Shown: positions 34,802 through 46,205 of the stretch, one piece after another
Layout of the letters: every line of letters begins with the position of its first letter
Position numbering within the stretch: the stretch's first letter is position 1
Assembly (NCBI RefSeq): GCF_048771995.1
Contig: NC_133036.1
Span: 16,771,001-16,835,000 of the forward strand
DNA: 64,000 bases
Source of the DNA: Taeniopygia guttata
Taxonomy: Eukaryota; Chordata; Aves; Passeriformes; Estrildidae
Direction: 5' to 3'
Program-made: the position numbers and the translations under genes
The notes under the pieces: model-generated
What the model was told of the DNA's origin: nothing
The model's input: only the letters and a program-made list of their open reading frames with translations
The model's database searches: none

Positions 34802-36894
34802 AACGTAAAAAGGCTTGGGAACACCAGAACTCTTTTGCAAGGCCTGGGAATACGTATTCTGCTGCAAATTGGAAGTGTGGAGAAAAAGAAAAGGCACTCC
34901 AATGCTCTGTGCCGTTTTTTCGTATCCCATGACCTGGCTGCAGCCTGTATTCCTAAACCTTTCAAGACAGCAAAATCTAAGGCAAGTCCTGTCTTTCTGA
35001 AATGATATACACACTCCCAAATACTTCTAAAATAATTGTTTTTCTAGATCCCCTGCACTGTTTATCCACGCTGCACTATTGTGGATGCTTTGAGGACATA
35101 TTTTCTTGTGCACTCAGTAGCTGGAATGTGTGAAGTCTTGCAGAACTTCCTTGGTAGGCTCTGCCATCTGCTGTAGATCAAAGGTCAGCAAATCTCTGAA
35201 TAGTAAATACCACACAGCAAAATTTCATAGGAAGAAGCTTCATATTAAATTTGTTTGAAGATTTAATTTAAATACATTAATGAAATAAGCAAAAATATGT
35301 CTGTCACAATAGTTCTCAATGCCAACTCTGCTGCCTAGAAAAAGTTATTAATTACCAAGCTTGAAATAAAATGTTATCTCTTAGTTATTCCATTGTTAAA
35401 AGGTTAAAAATTCACACAGAATGCTCAGGTCCAATTTGTATCATCCTCCTGCCACATTCATGAGTTCAGCAGTAATTCCATAAACAGCTTAATTTTTTGC
35501 TTATAAGCTGGGATTCCAGTTAGAAGATTTAATGACAAAGCCTATTTTGGGCATTTTTTTTAATACTGTGGTGTGGTGGCAGTACACTGATGTAATGATT
35601 TGTGATTCAAAATGTGCAAAATGAAATGTATCTAGTGTGTAGGAGTACAATACTAATCACAAGAAATGAGGAAAAAAAACATAATTCTTTTATACATTGT
35701 TTCAATGAAAAATTGTGCTGCATTGCAAAAATGTAGAAAGGCAGGATACAGACTTGTTTAATGCAGTTAATACATGTATACTCTTTTCAGCTTTCTAAAC
35801 AGGAAATTAAAATTTTCAGGAATGTGATTTCTCTGTTTTGAAAGGTATTTTTTCTAAAGGAAAGCAGACTGTCAGTGCAGCTGGCTGTATATTGATTTTT
35901 AGGTTTTGTCTGAAAAGCCAAACTAAGAACATAAAAGGCATAACTTGATATTATGATAAAGAAATGTGAATTCTGCATCCTATGCAGAACAGACCAGGAG
36001 TGTCTGTCAGTTCTGTGCCTCCTGTGCTGGAATCTCATCACTAAACAAAGATTTCAATTGGAGAAACATTTTCAAAGTGTGTTCTAATTGTCCAGGATGT
36101 ACTGATACTGTTTAGCATCCTGGTCCTGCCTAGGAAAATTTGAGATACTTGGTTCCAACTCTTCCCATGGTCAGCTGGAAGATGGAATGACATTTCTTGG
36201 TCTGATTGAAAAAAACAGCTGCAGTTTAATTGGAAATGTCTGTAAATTTAGTCTTACAAAACTGTTTTTCCTGATGCAGGAGAAGGTTGAGGTTTGTTTC
36301 CTTGTAGAGTTTCCCTGGGTGATATAATTCCTAATGAACACAACATGTGCAGGTTGAGTCCACCTATGGCAAGACTGTGTCAGACCCAGGGGCTCAATCT
36401 AATAAATGGAGTAGTAATTAAGCAAGTTACTATTTTTAATATCTATTATCTAAGTGTGGTTTAGTGCTTTGCCATTTTAAAGTCTTTATCTTGTGTACAA
36501 AAGGATAACTTTTTCCTCCTATGTCAAAATATTATTGTAAGGATTATATGGCATTGACTATCCTGATCATACAAACTTCTTTCAGTATTTTTTCTTCAGA
36601 AATCAGTAAAATAACAGTACTATGACAATTGTCAAAGACAGCTTTCCTTTCAAAATGATGGTGAGTTCTATTATAATCATCAAGGCTATCCTATATTCAC
36701 TGCCCTCTGAACATCCCTTCTAACTTTTTACTTTGGGTTGGGAAGATGTCAGAGAAACGAGTGTGAAAGATCATCAGAGTAGGTGGAATAATATTGGATT
36801 TACTTATATTTCCTTTTCACAAATACCCAGTGAACCTTTTAACAGTTTAATGCAGAAAGCTGAAGCCCCACCCTGCCCCAGTCAGGATCTGATT
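34802..36894. other. unique AT-rich sequence
   Basis: About 2.1 kb; no repeat, exon or RNA gene recognised. Confidence 0.45.
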
Positions 36895-36985
36895 TCAGTG
36901 TCACCTGCTGGAGCTTGGATGTGGGACCAGGTGATCCATTGCTGTCCCTTCCAGCCTGAGCCCTTCTGGGATCCTCTGGTCCCTC
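36895..36985 (+). mobile_element. short CR1 3' end
   Basis: GGGACCAGGTGATCCATTGC, GTCCCTTCCAGCCTGAGCCC and TTCTGGGATCCTCTGG correspond to the final ~80 bp of a sense CR1 (gaccaggtgatc ... gtcccttccagcc ... ttctgggatt). Very short and 5'-truncated. Confidence 0.6.
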
Positions 36986-39900
36986 TGTGATCCCACTGAT
37001 TCCATTTTTTCTTCTGCTTTTGTGTTTTTGCTGTGATTCTTGTCCTACTCAAGTTGTTGAATTCATTTTAAAAAGCTGTGACCAGTGCATTTATCATTGG
37101 ACAAATTTGGGTCAATAGTTGCTGTGGTGCAGGAAATACTTAATTAGAGAAAGCTGCAATATGTTTATTTATTTAAAATAGCTTCAAAGATGCTGTATTT
37201 ATTTTTACATTAAAATAGGATTTTCCTTGATTTAAGTGAATAAGTTTGTCCTCTCACATTTGGTTTCTGAAATAACTATACTGGTTATGCTGAGATTTTT
37301 CTGTTCCATCTTTTTGAATGCTTTCTTTTTCACTAAATGAGCTCTTTTAGTTTATTTTTCCATGTAGTCTTGCTGTCTTTGGGAATTTACGTCCACACAG
37401 CAAGAAACTTCCAGATATGAAACTTGTTTTTACCATTTCCTCTGTCCTTCTGCTTTAAGAAAATGTATCACACAACTTTATTAGTGATTCATGTTGCTTT
37501 TTGAATTTTCAAATGTATCAGAGTAAATCTGTGTCTTTATCTGCATGATTCTTCTCATGGAGGTAATAGTGCCATTTGCAAAATAAATTTAATTTGAGAG
37601 CAAAAAACCCCAGTTTTAAAACAAATGCTTTAAAAATTTTATCTCAATGGATTTTCAGAAAACACAGTTTAGGGGTTTTCTGTTTCTCCTTTCAGAATTT
37701 ATCTCTGTTTCATCTTTCTTACTTTGTGTAGACCACTTCTGACTAAGCAGGTAAAGGCAGAGGATATTCTTGCAAATCCTAACACAATGGGCCTGGTGCT
37801 GAAATTTAAAATAGTTGTTCCAGTACTGTATCTCAGATTTTCATGAATACTTGTTAAAAAAAAAAATCAAAACAACAAAAACCAAACCAAAAAAACCACA
37901 AAGTAAATATTTTCACAACTACAGATCATTGGACATTCACTGCAAAATGTGTAGAAATTATTCATGGAAGCAAAAGTTTTCATTATTTATGTTGATTTGT
38001 TGTGTGAACAAAAGAGTTCACAGAAGAGCACAGAGCTGGAGAAGCCATTTCTAGAGTCTGTTTAAGGAAAATACCATTTTAGTGCTCTTAATTTACGTCA
38101 TTTAGCTCAGACACTGTGTTCTGATACCTGGAGGGGAAGGAAATGTTCAAAATGAGTGTTGGGATATTTTCACGTGTTCTGTTTGAGAGATTCACCACTG
38201 CTGGCTTTTGTGATTCCTCTTAAATGACTGTACATGTGTTTTAAGCACAGATTGCTTTTTCTGATCCTGGACACCTTTGCTTATAATTAAAATAATTTCA
38301 ACAATGGGTATAAAACTAATGTTGCAACAACAATGCAGTGTTTCTCCCTTGATTCTTTTAGTGCTTTATATGTAGACATTTCATTTTCCCCCTAAAATTA
38401 TTTTGTTCAGTGCTTCCTATACCCTTTTAAACTGAAATTATCAGCTATTATTCTGAACTAGAAAACAGTACTTTAAAACAAACTTTTATGGGGACGACCA
38501 AAGAAAAAGGAGTGAAGCAGAGCAGTTAGACACGATGGTAGAAGCAATATAGGAATAGCCAGACTGATTAACTTTTACTTTGAGCAACAGCAGAAGCACT
38601 GAGAAGATTAAGAGCCATTTCTAGAAAAGGGATGAGTTTGGATTCAGAAATGTGTGATAACCCCCACCTCTCTCTTGGATTTGAATCAGTAGAGATTACA
38701 TGAAATTCCTTGTGGCTGAAACACTATTGCAGAGTGGCTGTGCTCGCTTTTCCCAGACTGCAGAGGTGAGTGCAAAAAAGAAATATCCAACTTTATGAGC
38801 AGAATTAGGAGCAGGTAGAAACAGCAGAACTCCTAAAAAATACCAGATGCCATGAACCTGAATTATTTTTCATTCAACTGTTTCTAGAGTTTGTCTAGTA
38901 TGTGTATATATGCACATATATATTAAACTGGTTGTTTTCAGAAATTAATAAAGGATTTAAGCAAAATACTTGCTTTCTTCTCAGTGCTACCTGAAAGAAC
39001 TTTTAGCCTTCAAAAAACACATGAATATCTCAGAAATTATGGGAAAATTAAAGCTCGGTGGTCAACATGGGTGGAAGAGGATGATTTGATTTTTATAACT
39101 GAAGAAGTGCAAAATAAACACAGAACTTGGGAACAAAAATACAAATTAATAAAGGTTTGAAAAGACATGAGGAAAAGCATGGAAATTACTGTTAAAGGAA
39201 AGACTGAGTGGCTGGGTATATACTGTCTCTTTCTGTCTTCTTTCCATTCTTTTAATACCATTAATTTAACTCTTTTTGTATATGTGTATTTTTATGGAAT
39301 TATAAGTCAAGGTCAATGAGCAGTTCTGAATGGAGAAGTGTCTCTGAATGCTAACTTGGATTTTAAGGCTTTGCTAAGCTTGAGAAAGTGCTATAGAAGT
39401 TTTTGAAGTTTCCAACTATGGTAATTGAGCAGAGCTTTCTGAGCCTTGGTTACAAGGAAGCCGAGTTGAATTCGGTGGCAAAATCAAGAAACACTTTTCG
39501 GATAAAACATTTCATGGCTTCTGCAGCCCTTCAGGGTTCTCCTCCTGTTTTCCCTGTCTGCCTTTTTAGGTGTGGTTTTGGAGCAGGGTTAAACCATTGG
39601 AACTCCAGGCTCCAAGCCCAGACATTGTATTTCTGTTATCATGAGAGGCTGTGTGGCATCATGAGAGAAATTACTGTTCTACAGACAATGGCACAGGTGA
39701 GAACAGCTCTGGCACTGCAGGCTGGCAACTGAGGGTACACAGAAACACTCAGGAGCTGTGCTGAACAAAGCAGGACAGCAGGTTACACAAACAGCAGCTC
39801 TGCAGCCCTGGGTTACTCCTTAAAGAAAACTGGAGGCATGACATTCCTTTTGGGGTTTGAAGGACTTGCAGTGAGTGGAAGGAGGTAATAGAGGACAGGA

Positions 39901-39997
39901 GGTAAAGAATGATTCACACAGCTCCAGCTGAGTGCAAAGGAGTAAGTAGAGGGAAGGAGGAGACAAATCAAAGCTTAACAAGTGAAGCATTTCTTAA

Positions 39998-40028
<31 letters not shown>

Positions 40029-41402
40029 CAACAAAACATTGGACCTCTGAACTGTTTGCAAAAGTACCAGGACAAAAGTGGCTGTTATAGCTACACAATG
40101 GATTATATTTTAACTTTTTTGTTTATCTTCAGAATATTGCACAGGAGCATCATAAGTGATGGGAATGGAGAATTGTTTAGTGCTGCTGATATCTGCTCCA
40201 AACCAACAATGAATCTCCCTGAGAGAGAGATGAATGAAAGAAATGGAGAGGCAACATGAGACAGGGCATTAGCAACCAGGATGAGGTTACCCACATTGAT
40301 TTTTACTTACAATTTACTTTGTTATGAAGGGAGGTTTGGAAATTTCTCCCACACAAGAAATGATTTCATTCACTGTGAAGTCAGTAAAACAAACTGTTGA
40401 TTTCCACGTGACAAATATTAAAATAATGTCTAACATTGTATTTAGCGTGAAGATATTTCAACCAATATTACCTAAAATAGTTTACATGAGCAGGTACAAG
40501 AGCTACTTCCTAGAAGAAACATATGCTGATATTCCTTTAGTTTTCATTATGATAATCATAAACATTCTTAAAAATCACCTATGTTCCAGTGCTCGGTATT
40601 TACAAAATGCTCTTCCTATATATATATATATATTTTAAAAACATTAACTAATGGATATTTAAATCAGAGGCTAATGCTGTAAAGTTTCAGATACAACTGC
40701 AGGGATTCCCTTAAATTAGAGATTCCAAAATACTCATTGCAATTTGACAGTTTTATGTCCTTGGCTGATAGCTGCTTGGACTGGAACCTTAGTGAGTTAA
40801 TCAGATTCTCCCTCACTTGTGCACATTTGCTTTAATTACGCTGTCAGCCAAGCTCTGGTTAGATAATGTACAGATGATGTGGATGACATCATCTGGGGTG
40901 GGGATGAAAGAGAGGAAACCCTGCAGTCTGGGATCTGTGAGGAAATGAATCTCTGATTTCAGTCAGCACTTGGAGGATTCCCCCTCCTCTCCAGCTTCTG
41001 CTTGTATTTTGAAATACACAGCAGAGGGATTAAAAAACCCCACAATGTGAACAGTGGTGAGATTTTTCTGACCAAGAAGATCTTCAGAGCATTTTGCCTC
41101 TCTCTGCTGGCCCAGTCCCAGCTGGCAGAGATTGCCTGCTGGGTTTGTCTCGTGGCAAACAGGCCACGTCTCCTGGGAGCCACAGAGAGAAACGTCACCT
41201 CTTGCCTGGAAAACACTTCAGCAATTGCACATATCCCTGTGCATTTATTTCTGCAGGAAAACCCCCTATCCCAGAAGAACCATGAGTGCTATGGTTTGCA
41301 GAGATAGCCACGTGAAATACAGAGTTTGCAGAGAACAAATGAAGCAGCAGCTGCTTCTAGCAAGGGATTGTTAAATTTTTGATGCTACACTTCTGCCTTA
41401 GG
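36986..41402. other. unique AT-rich sequence
   Basis: About 4.4 kb. A-rich CAAAA-type stretch at 37857-37900, A24 tract at 40005-40028, (TA)n at about 40616-40634. A GC-richer segment at 40900-41330 has overlapping open frames on both strands but no recognised product. Confidence 0.45.
40005..40028. repeat. poly(A) tract, 24 bases
   Basis: Uninterrupted run of 24 A followed by CAACAAAAC. It could be a retroposed poly(A) tail, but no source transcript is recognisable upstream. Confidence 0.9.
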
Positions 41403-41580
41403 ACTTCTATTTACATGTATATTAATATATATGCATATACACACTATATAAATGTATATATACACAATATAAATATATATTCACATACACACACGTATAA
41501 AATATACTTTAATAAACATTTCAAACATAAAAGATGTATAAATATGTATGCACTTATATGCATGTATATTTATATGGATA
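41403..41580. repeat. TA/CA-rich simple-sequence region
   Basis: An impure alternating purine-pyrimidine tract (repeated ATATAT, ACACAC, GTATAT and ATGTAT motifs) nearly 180 bp long. It lies just upstream of the retroviral remnant at 41.6-42.85 kb. Such tracts are unstable in length. Confidence 0.9.
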
Positions 41581-41848
41581 TTATCTACTGAGGTAAACCA
41601 GCTGTAGAAAATACAAAATAACTGCTTTGTTTTTTAAAGTGTCTTTGGGCCTGCATGTTCCATCTCTGTAAGTCTGAGTTCCCTATTTGTGAACATAGAG
41701 GAAATATTGGCTCCCCTGAATCACACAAAGTCATGTTTGAAGTTAAAATTCTGCCTTGTAAGTGAGCCTGAGGAGGGTTTCCCCAAGTTTGGTAGAAGTG
41801 TGGGAAGACTGAGTGTTGGTGGAGTACTGCAGTAACTACAGCTGAAAC

Positions 41849-41862
41849 AAAAAGGGGGAAGA
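41849..41862 (+). other. polypurine tract abutting LTR X
   Basis: AAAAAGGGGGAAGA directly precedes the TG of the LTR. A purine run in this position primes plus-strand DNA synthesis and marks the border between retroviral interior and 3' LTR. It suggests LTR X is a 3' LTR with some internal sequence still attached upstream (possibly 41590-41848, not recognisable as a gene). Confidence 0.65.
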
Positions 41863-42005
41863 TGTGGTGGTGTGTGTTTTGCAAGATGTTACAATGCTTT
41901 ATTGTATGAGTTAGAAGTTTAATGTTAGAAAGTTTTGGTTGGTGTGTTCCTCATATCCCCTATTCCTTCCCCTCATAATGGTTGTTCACTCCTAAGTTTT
42001 CCCAC

Positions 42006-42338
42006 CGTTACAGTGCGCTTGGGCTATGCCTTTTCCCGTTCCCCGGGACCCCTGTGACTCTGATCAGATAAGCCTGGTCCCCTCCTTCCTGCCCCGGGGT
42101 GAGCGGAGAGCCAAGAAGCCCTCCCTGTCCAGAGCCTGGATAAACCCCTGATATTTCCTGTTCACCCTCTTTCTCCCGCTTTTTCCCCTTGGACCTCATG
42201 GAATAAAGAGCTGGACAACTACATCGGGGTGAGAACCTCCTTTGGAATCTTTGCCCATCTCCTGATGTTCCTCCCCTCAAGGCCTCGTATCTCTGGGCTA
42301 GCCTGATAGTTTAGGGGCTGAGAGAGGGAGAAGCATCA
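42006..42338 (+). mobile_element. solo ERV LTR, family Y copy 1, nested in LTR X
   Basis: 333 bp aligning with the inverse of 56914-57253: CCCGTTCCCCGGGACCCCTG, TGACTCTGATCAGATAAGCC, GGAGAGCCAAGAAGCCC, AATAAA at 42202-42207, GTATCTCTGGGCTAGCC. Flanked by TCCCAC (42000-42005) and TCCCGC (42339-42344), a 6-bp duplication with one transition. The first base pair reads CG instead of TG, and the end is ATCA. It therefore inserted into an existing LTR X. Confidence 0.83.
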
Positions 42339-42750
42339 TCCCGCCACTTATCTGTCACTCAGACTGTCAATCTCCCTGTTCCTCCCCTCTTACCCTTAAA
42401 TAGATGTGCCAATCCAAGCTGTGCTGCCCACTTCCCCTGTCTGTCATTGTAGCCACCCCCATTTGGTTCTGGAAAGTTCTCTGTCAATCACCCATGTTCT
42501 TATAGCTGGCTGGTCCCTGAGGCTTCTCCTCTCCCCTGTCCTTTCGCCAGTGGTTCTGACCCATGATGAAACCATACTGTAATCCGTCTCCATTGATTAT
42601 CCCATGTTGCCGCCCCTTCACGCCCACACCTTTATAAGTTGAAGCCAGACCCCATTTTCTCTGGCACTTGTCCCTGACTGGTTCCTGGAATAAAACCCCC
42701 TTGGACTTCACACAAGTGTCCTCTCCTTTGTCCCTTCCCCTCCGCTCCCG

Positions 42751-42813
42751 CAGCCCTCACCGCCACACCGGGGGATTGCCCACAGCCCTCACCGCCACAC
42801 CGAGGGATTGCCC
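42751..42813 (+). repeat. 32-bp tandem duplication in U5 of LTR X
   Basis: Two copies beginning CAGCCCTCACCGCCACACCG start at 42751 and 42783 and differ at one base within the core. The stretch is the most CpG-rich in the window. Confidence 0.9.
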
Positions 42814-42854
42814 GCGGCGCTTCGGCACCCAGCGGCCCCACGGAAGGTGCTACA

Positions 42855-45849
42855 AGGGGAATAATCACTGTACAGCTGGAGGGGATGGTTAGCCTGGTGT
42901 GCGCCTGAGGGAGAGCTATTCACGCAAGAACAAAGAGCATTTGAACTTACTCATGTCTTACTCATGGTAGGGAGATTATGAATATTCAAGCTCAACATGC
43001 ATAGCCACAACAAAAATTAATACAACAATAATTACAGCAACCACAGGAGGAATTCAAACCACAGGGATGGTGTATTTCCAATACCCCCAAAGACTCTACA
43101 CTCTAAACCACAGCTTCTTTTTCTTTAGGAATATGAGGAATTGGATTGCAGATGGCTTGGCAGAGCCTTACATATTTCTACCAGCCATAAATATCCCCAC
43201 TACTGCTATTCTACAGAAATGAGTACTTCATTCTGCTCCTTCTGCCATGAATGGAGCACTTGAATACAATTTTCTGTCACAATCACACTGCTTAGTCAAG
43301 CTCATGCTTGCAAAATGTCAGTGTTTGCAACAACTCTCATTTTGCTAATTAATCTTAACCTGGTAAGGAAATTGAGACAAAGATTCAAGTTAAAATTTTC
43401 TGACACCTTTTTTTTGCAGTGTAGTTATCCCACTTCACTATTTTTCTAGAGTTTAATATGACACTCAGACTTTTTTTTCCCCCAAAAACCTCAGAATCCA
43501 ATTTCACCAACATGACAAGCAGAAAAGAAATACTCAGCAGCTAGATATCTGCCTGTTCCTAAAAATTCTTCTATGCAAAAGCATCAAATATTTTACAAAT
43601 CTGTGAGGTTTTGATATGTTTATAACAGTGGATCAATTTTTTTTTTTTGCTTTTTTTTTTTCCCTATTACTTTGTTACCTGAATAACAAGATATGATATA
43701 ACTGGTTTTTCGGGTGTGATGGAATAGGTCAGTATATTTTTCCACCAAATCATATTTAGAAAGAATTTATCTGTGATAAAACTAAATAAGCAGCATTCTC
43801 TCACCCTGCTTAAAACCTGATTTTTGAGGGAAGGTGGAAACAAAGGAACTACTAATTGAATTTTGACTGATATCATATCTGATTCCAATTTAACTATCTT
43901 AATTTCAGGAAGGTTTCATACAGAAAAAAAGTGACTGATGGTTGTTTATGCTGTCACTTTATATTCAGAGCTGCATAATGATGAGTCTAACTGTGAATAT
44001 TCACGCTCAGGTATAACAGGTATTAGGTGTAATATTACACTGCTCAGTAGAATTTACGATGCTTCAGAAAAACATGATACTTAAGAATGACTATTTTTCA
44101 GAGTGACTATTCATATTTTTGTTCTAATTCTATGACAGTAACAGGAAACAAGTTCTAAATTGCAATAGCAGCTTCTAACTAGCTTTTTAATACCAGAATT
44201 TTATCATACCTCATTCTTAGAAGAAAATATTTAATATTAAAAAAAAAGTAGAATTACTTTTCACTTCTGCTTTTATCTGTTCCATACTTCCAACACTTTA
44301 CACTGAAAGGACATATTCATTGAAAAAGAAGCAAGCACAGAGGAGACCTGGGAAAACAAAGAGAAATGGTGTTTGGAGCATACCATGCCACAGAAGACAC
44401 AGAACAGACAGAGGTTTAGTGTCCAACAATTGAACAGTTTGTTACTCATACTCTATGTTGAACAAACAATTATCTCCACCACTCTCAGCTCTGCAGTATT
44501 CTTGGATCTTATTTATTCAGAGGGCTAACTTTAACAACAGGTTTCTTTCTTCATTTCTTCTCTGGGGCATATCTCAGCTTTGGAGCAATTTCTGAAGGCA
44601 TTAGACAAAGACTGTTTGAACATGACAAGTGCAAAGATTGCTGGCGTCCTTGCAATCAGGAGCTGCTGTAAATACCTGATGTAAACCAAAGTGTTTACGA
44701 CCAAAATGTTGATTGATAAGTTTATAGAAATTGTGTCAGCTGTACTGCACTGACAGTAATAAATTAACCTGGGAGTGGAGATTTAGCTGTTACATAATTT
44801 TCAATGAAAAGAACTAAAGAGTTTTTTTCACTTGCTGGTAAAGCAGGTGAAGCCTGGGGATGGTGAACTATTTACTCCCCAAGAAATGGAGTTTTAGGGT
44901 ATTTGGGACTCCTCACATTTTTGTAAAAGTGTCACACCAAGGTGCTTGGGAGTTTTCTGTTCACCTGCCAACACACAGATGCAAGAAATTCCACTTGTGT
45001 CTTTTGAACTTCCCTTTCCTCTTGGCAGCATGTCCTCACCACCTGCTAATTATGCTGTCACAGGCCTTTGGGTGAATAATTTCTGCTCTGTTCTGCTCAT
45101 TCCAGTGTCAAAGTGAGACATTGGCTCCATCACCTGGTCGCTGGGACAACTTCCTTAGAACTGGGGCCAAGGTTTGGCTTCCAATCTGCTTTTTTCCTGA
45201 TACAAAACAGAATTTTCAGATGGGTGGTTTGTAAACACATGACCTCTGTTAGAGTAAATATTGTATACAGGTGATGGGAAGAAAAAGTATTATTGCAGAA
45301 TTTTATCTAAAAGTTTTTTTTCCCCCAAAAAAAAGCACACCCTTTCGAACCCATGTTTATTAGACGCGAAATAAATGTACTGATGGAAAAAACTCCAACA
45401 TTTATTGGCCTAACTTGGTCCAACTAATTTCCTTTTTGTTCCCTTTGTTCAGCTATCAAACTAAAGAGGAGTCTTCATTCAGTTCTGGAAACTACTGTGT
45501 TTTGACAAAGTCCAAAATTTTCTTTTATTCTTCAGGATGACTACAGTTTCTTCTTTTTCAACAGCTGGAAGTAATTATGTTTTATCATTTAGCTGGATAA
45601 ATGGTTATTGTTCAAGCAGTCTCTAAAGGAAGTAAAGTTTTAATGAAACAAACTAAAAAACCTAACAATATATGAATATATAATAGGTTTAACTTGTTCC
45701 CAGTGTTTGCATAGTCAAGGAAGGAAGTAGAACAAATTGAGGATATCTCATTTCCATGATACAATACAGTTTGATGCTCCCTTTCCTTTGAGCTTGGAGA
45801 AGGCTGATCCTTAATTGCTTCAAATTTAAGTGTTGGAGGGTTTAGGAAC
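42855..45849. other. unique AT-rich sequence
   Basis: About 3 kb; a T-rich tract at 43637-43661 and a pair of inverted forkhead-like motifs at 44681-44698. No gene recognised. Confidence 0.45.
44681..44698. promoter_or_regulatory. inverted pair of forkhead (FOX)-like motifs
   Basis: GTAAAC (44681-44686) and GTTTAC (44693-44698) face each other across six bases; the right one extends to the full TGTTTAC core. A further GTAAATA lies at 44668. This resembles forkhead binding sites, but function cannot be shown from sequence alone. Confidence 0.3.
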
Positions 45850-46205
45850 ATACCAAGGAAGGGAGCACAAAGCTAATCTCATCCCACCCCCTGCCATGGC
45901 AGGGACACCTCCCACTGTCCCAGGCTGCTCCAGCCCCAGTGTCCAACCTGGCCTTGGGCACTGCCAGGGATCCAGGGGCAGCCACAGCTGCTCTGGGCAC
46001 CTGGGCCAGGGCCTGCCCAGGAACAATTCCTGCCCAATATCCCATCTGAACATAGTTTGAGGCCATCACTCCTTGTCTTGTCACTGCAGTTCCAGAGGAA
46101 TTGTCCCTCTCTGGGTTCCCTGCAGCCCCTCCAGACCCTGGAAGGTGCTGTGAGGTCTCCACACAACTTCTCTCCAGGCTGAGCTCTCCCAGCTCTCTCA
46201 CCAAC
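45850..46205 (-). mobile_element. CR1 LINE 3' end
   Basis: Reverse-oriented songbird-type CR1: CTAATCTCATCCCACCCCCT, GCCATGGCAGGGACACCTCC, TGGCCTTGGGCACTGCCAGG, AGTTTGAGGCCATCACTCCT, CTTGTCTTGTCACTGCAG and CCAGGCTGAGCTCTCCCAGC. The octamer tail at its left edge is eroded. A deletion relative to sisters removes part of the CCACCCTGCCAGGGAACAAT block. Confidence 0.92.

Larger units (their letters stand above)
41863..42854 (+). mobile_element. ERV 3' LTR (X), split by LTR Y
   Basis: Starts TGTGGTGGTGTGTG after a polypurine tract and ends GGTGCTACA. With the inserted LTR (42006-42338) and one copy of the 6-bp duplication removed, about 650 bp remain. Sense features are in the right order: TTTATAAG (42631-42638) as TATA box, AATAAA (42689-42694) as polyadenylation signal, then a GC- and CpG-rich U5-like end. 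No 5' partner LTR or primer-binding site is seen in the window. Probably class II (ERVK-like), by LTR structure and the 6-bp duplication of its guest; this is inference. Confidence 0.75.

Noticed and set aside
40005..40028. Processed pseudogene poly(A) tail
   Set aside because: No recognisable transcript sequence upstream and no target duplication around the tract.
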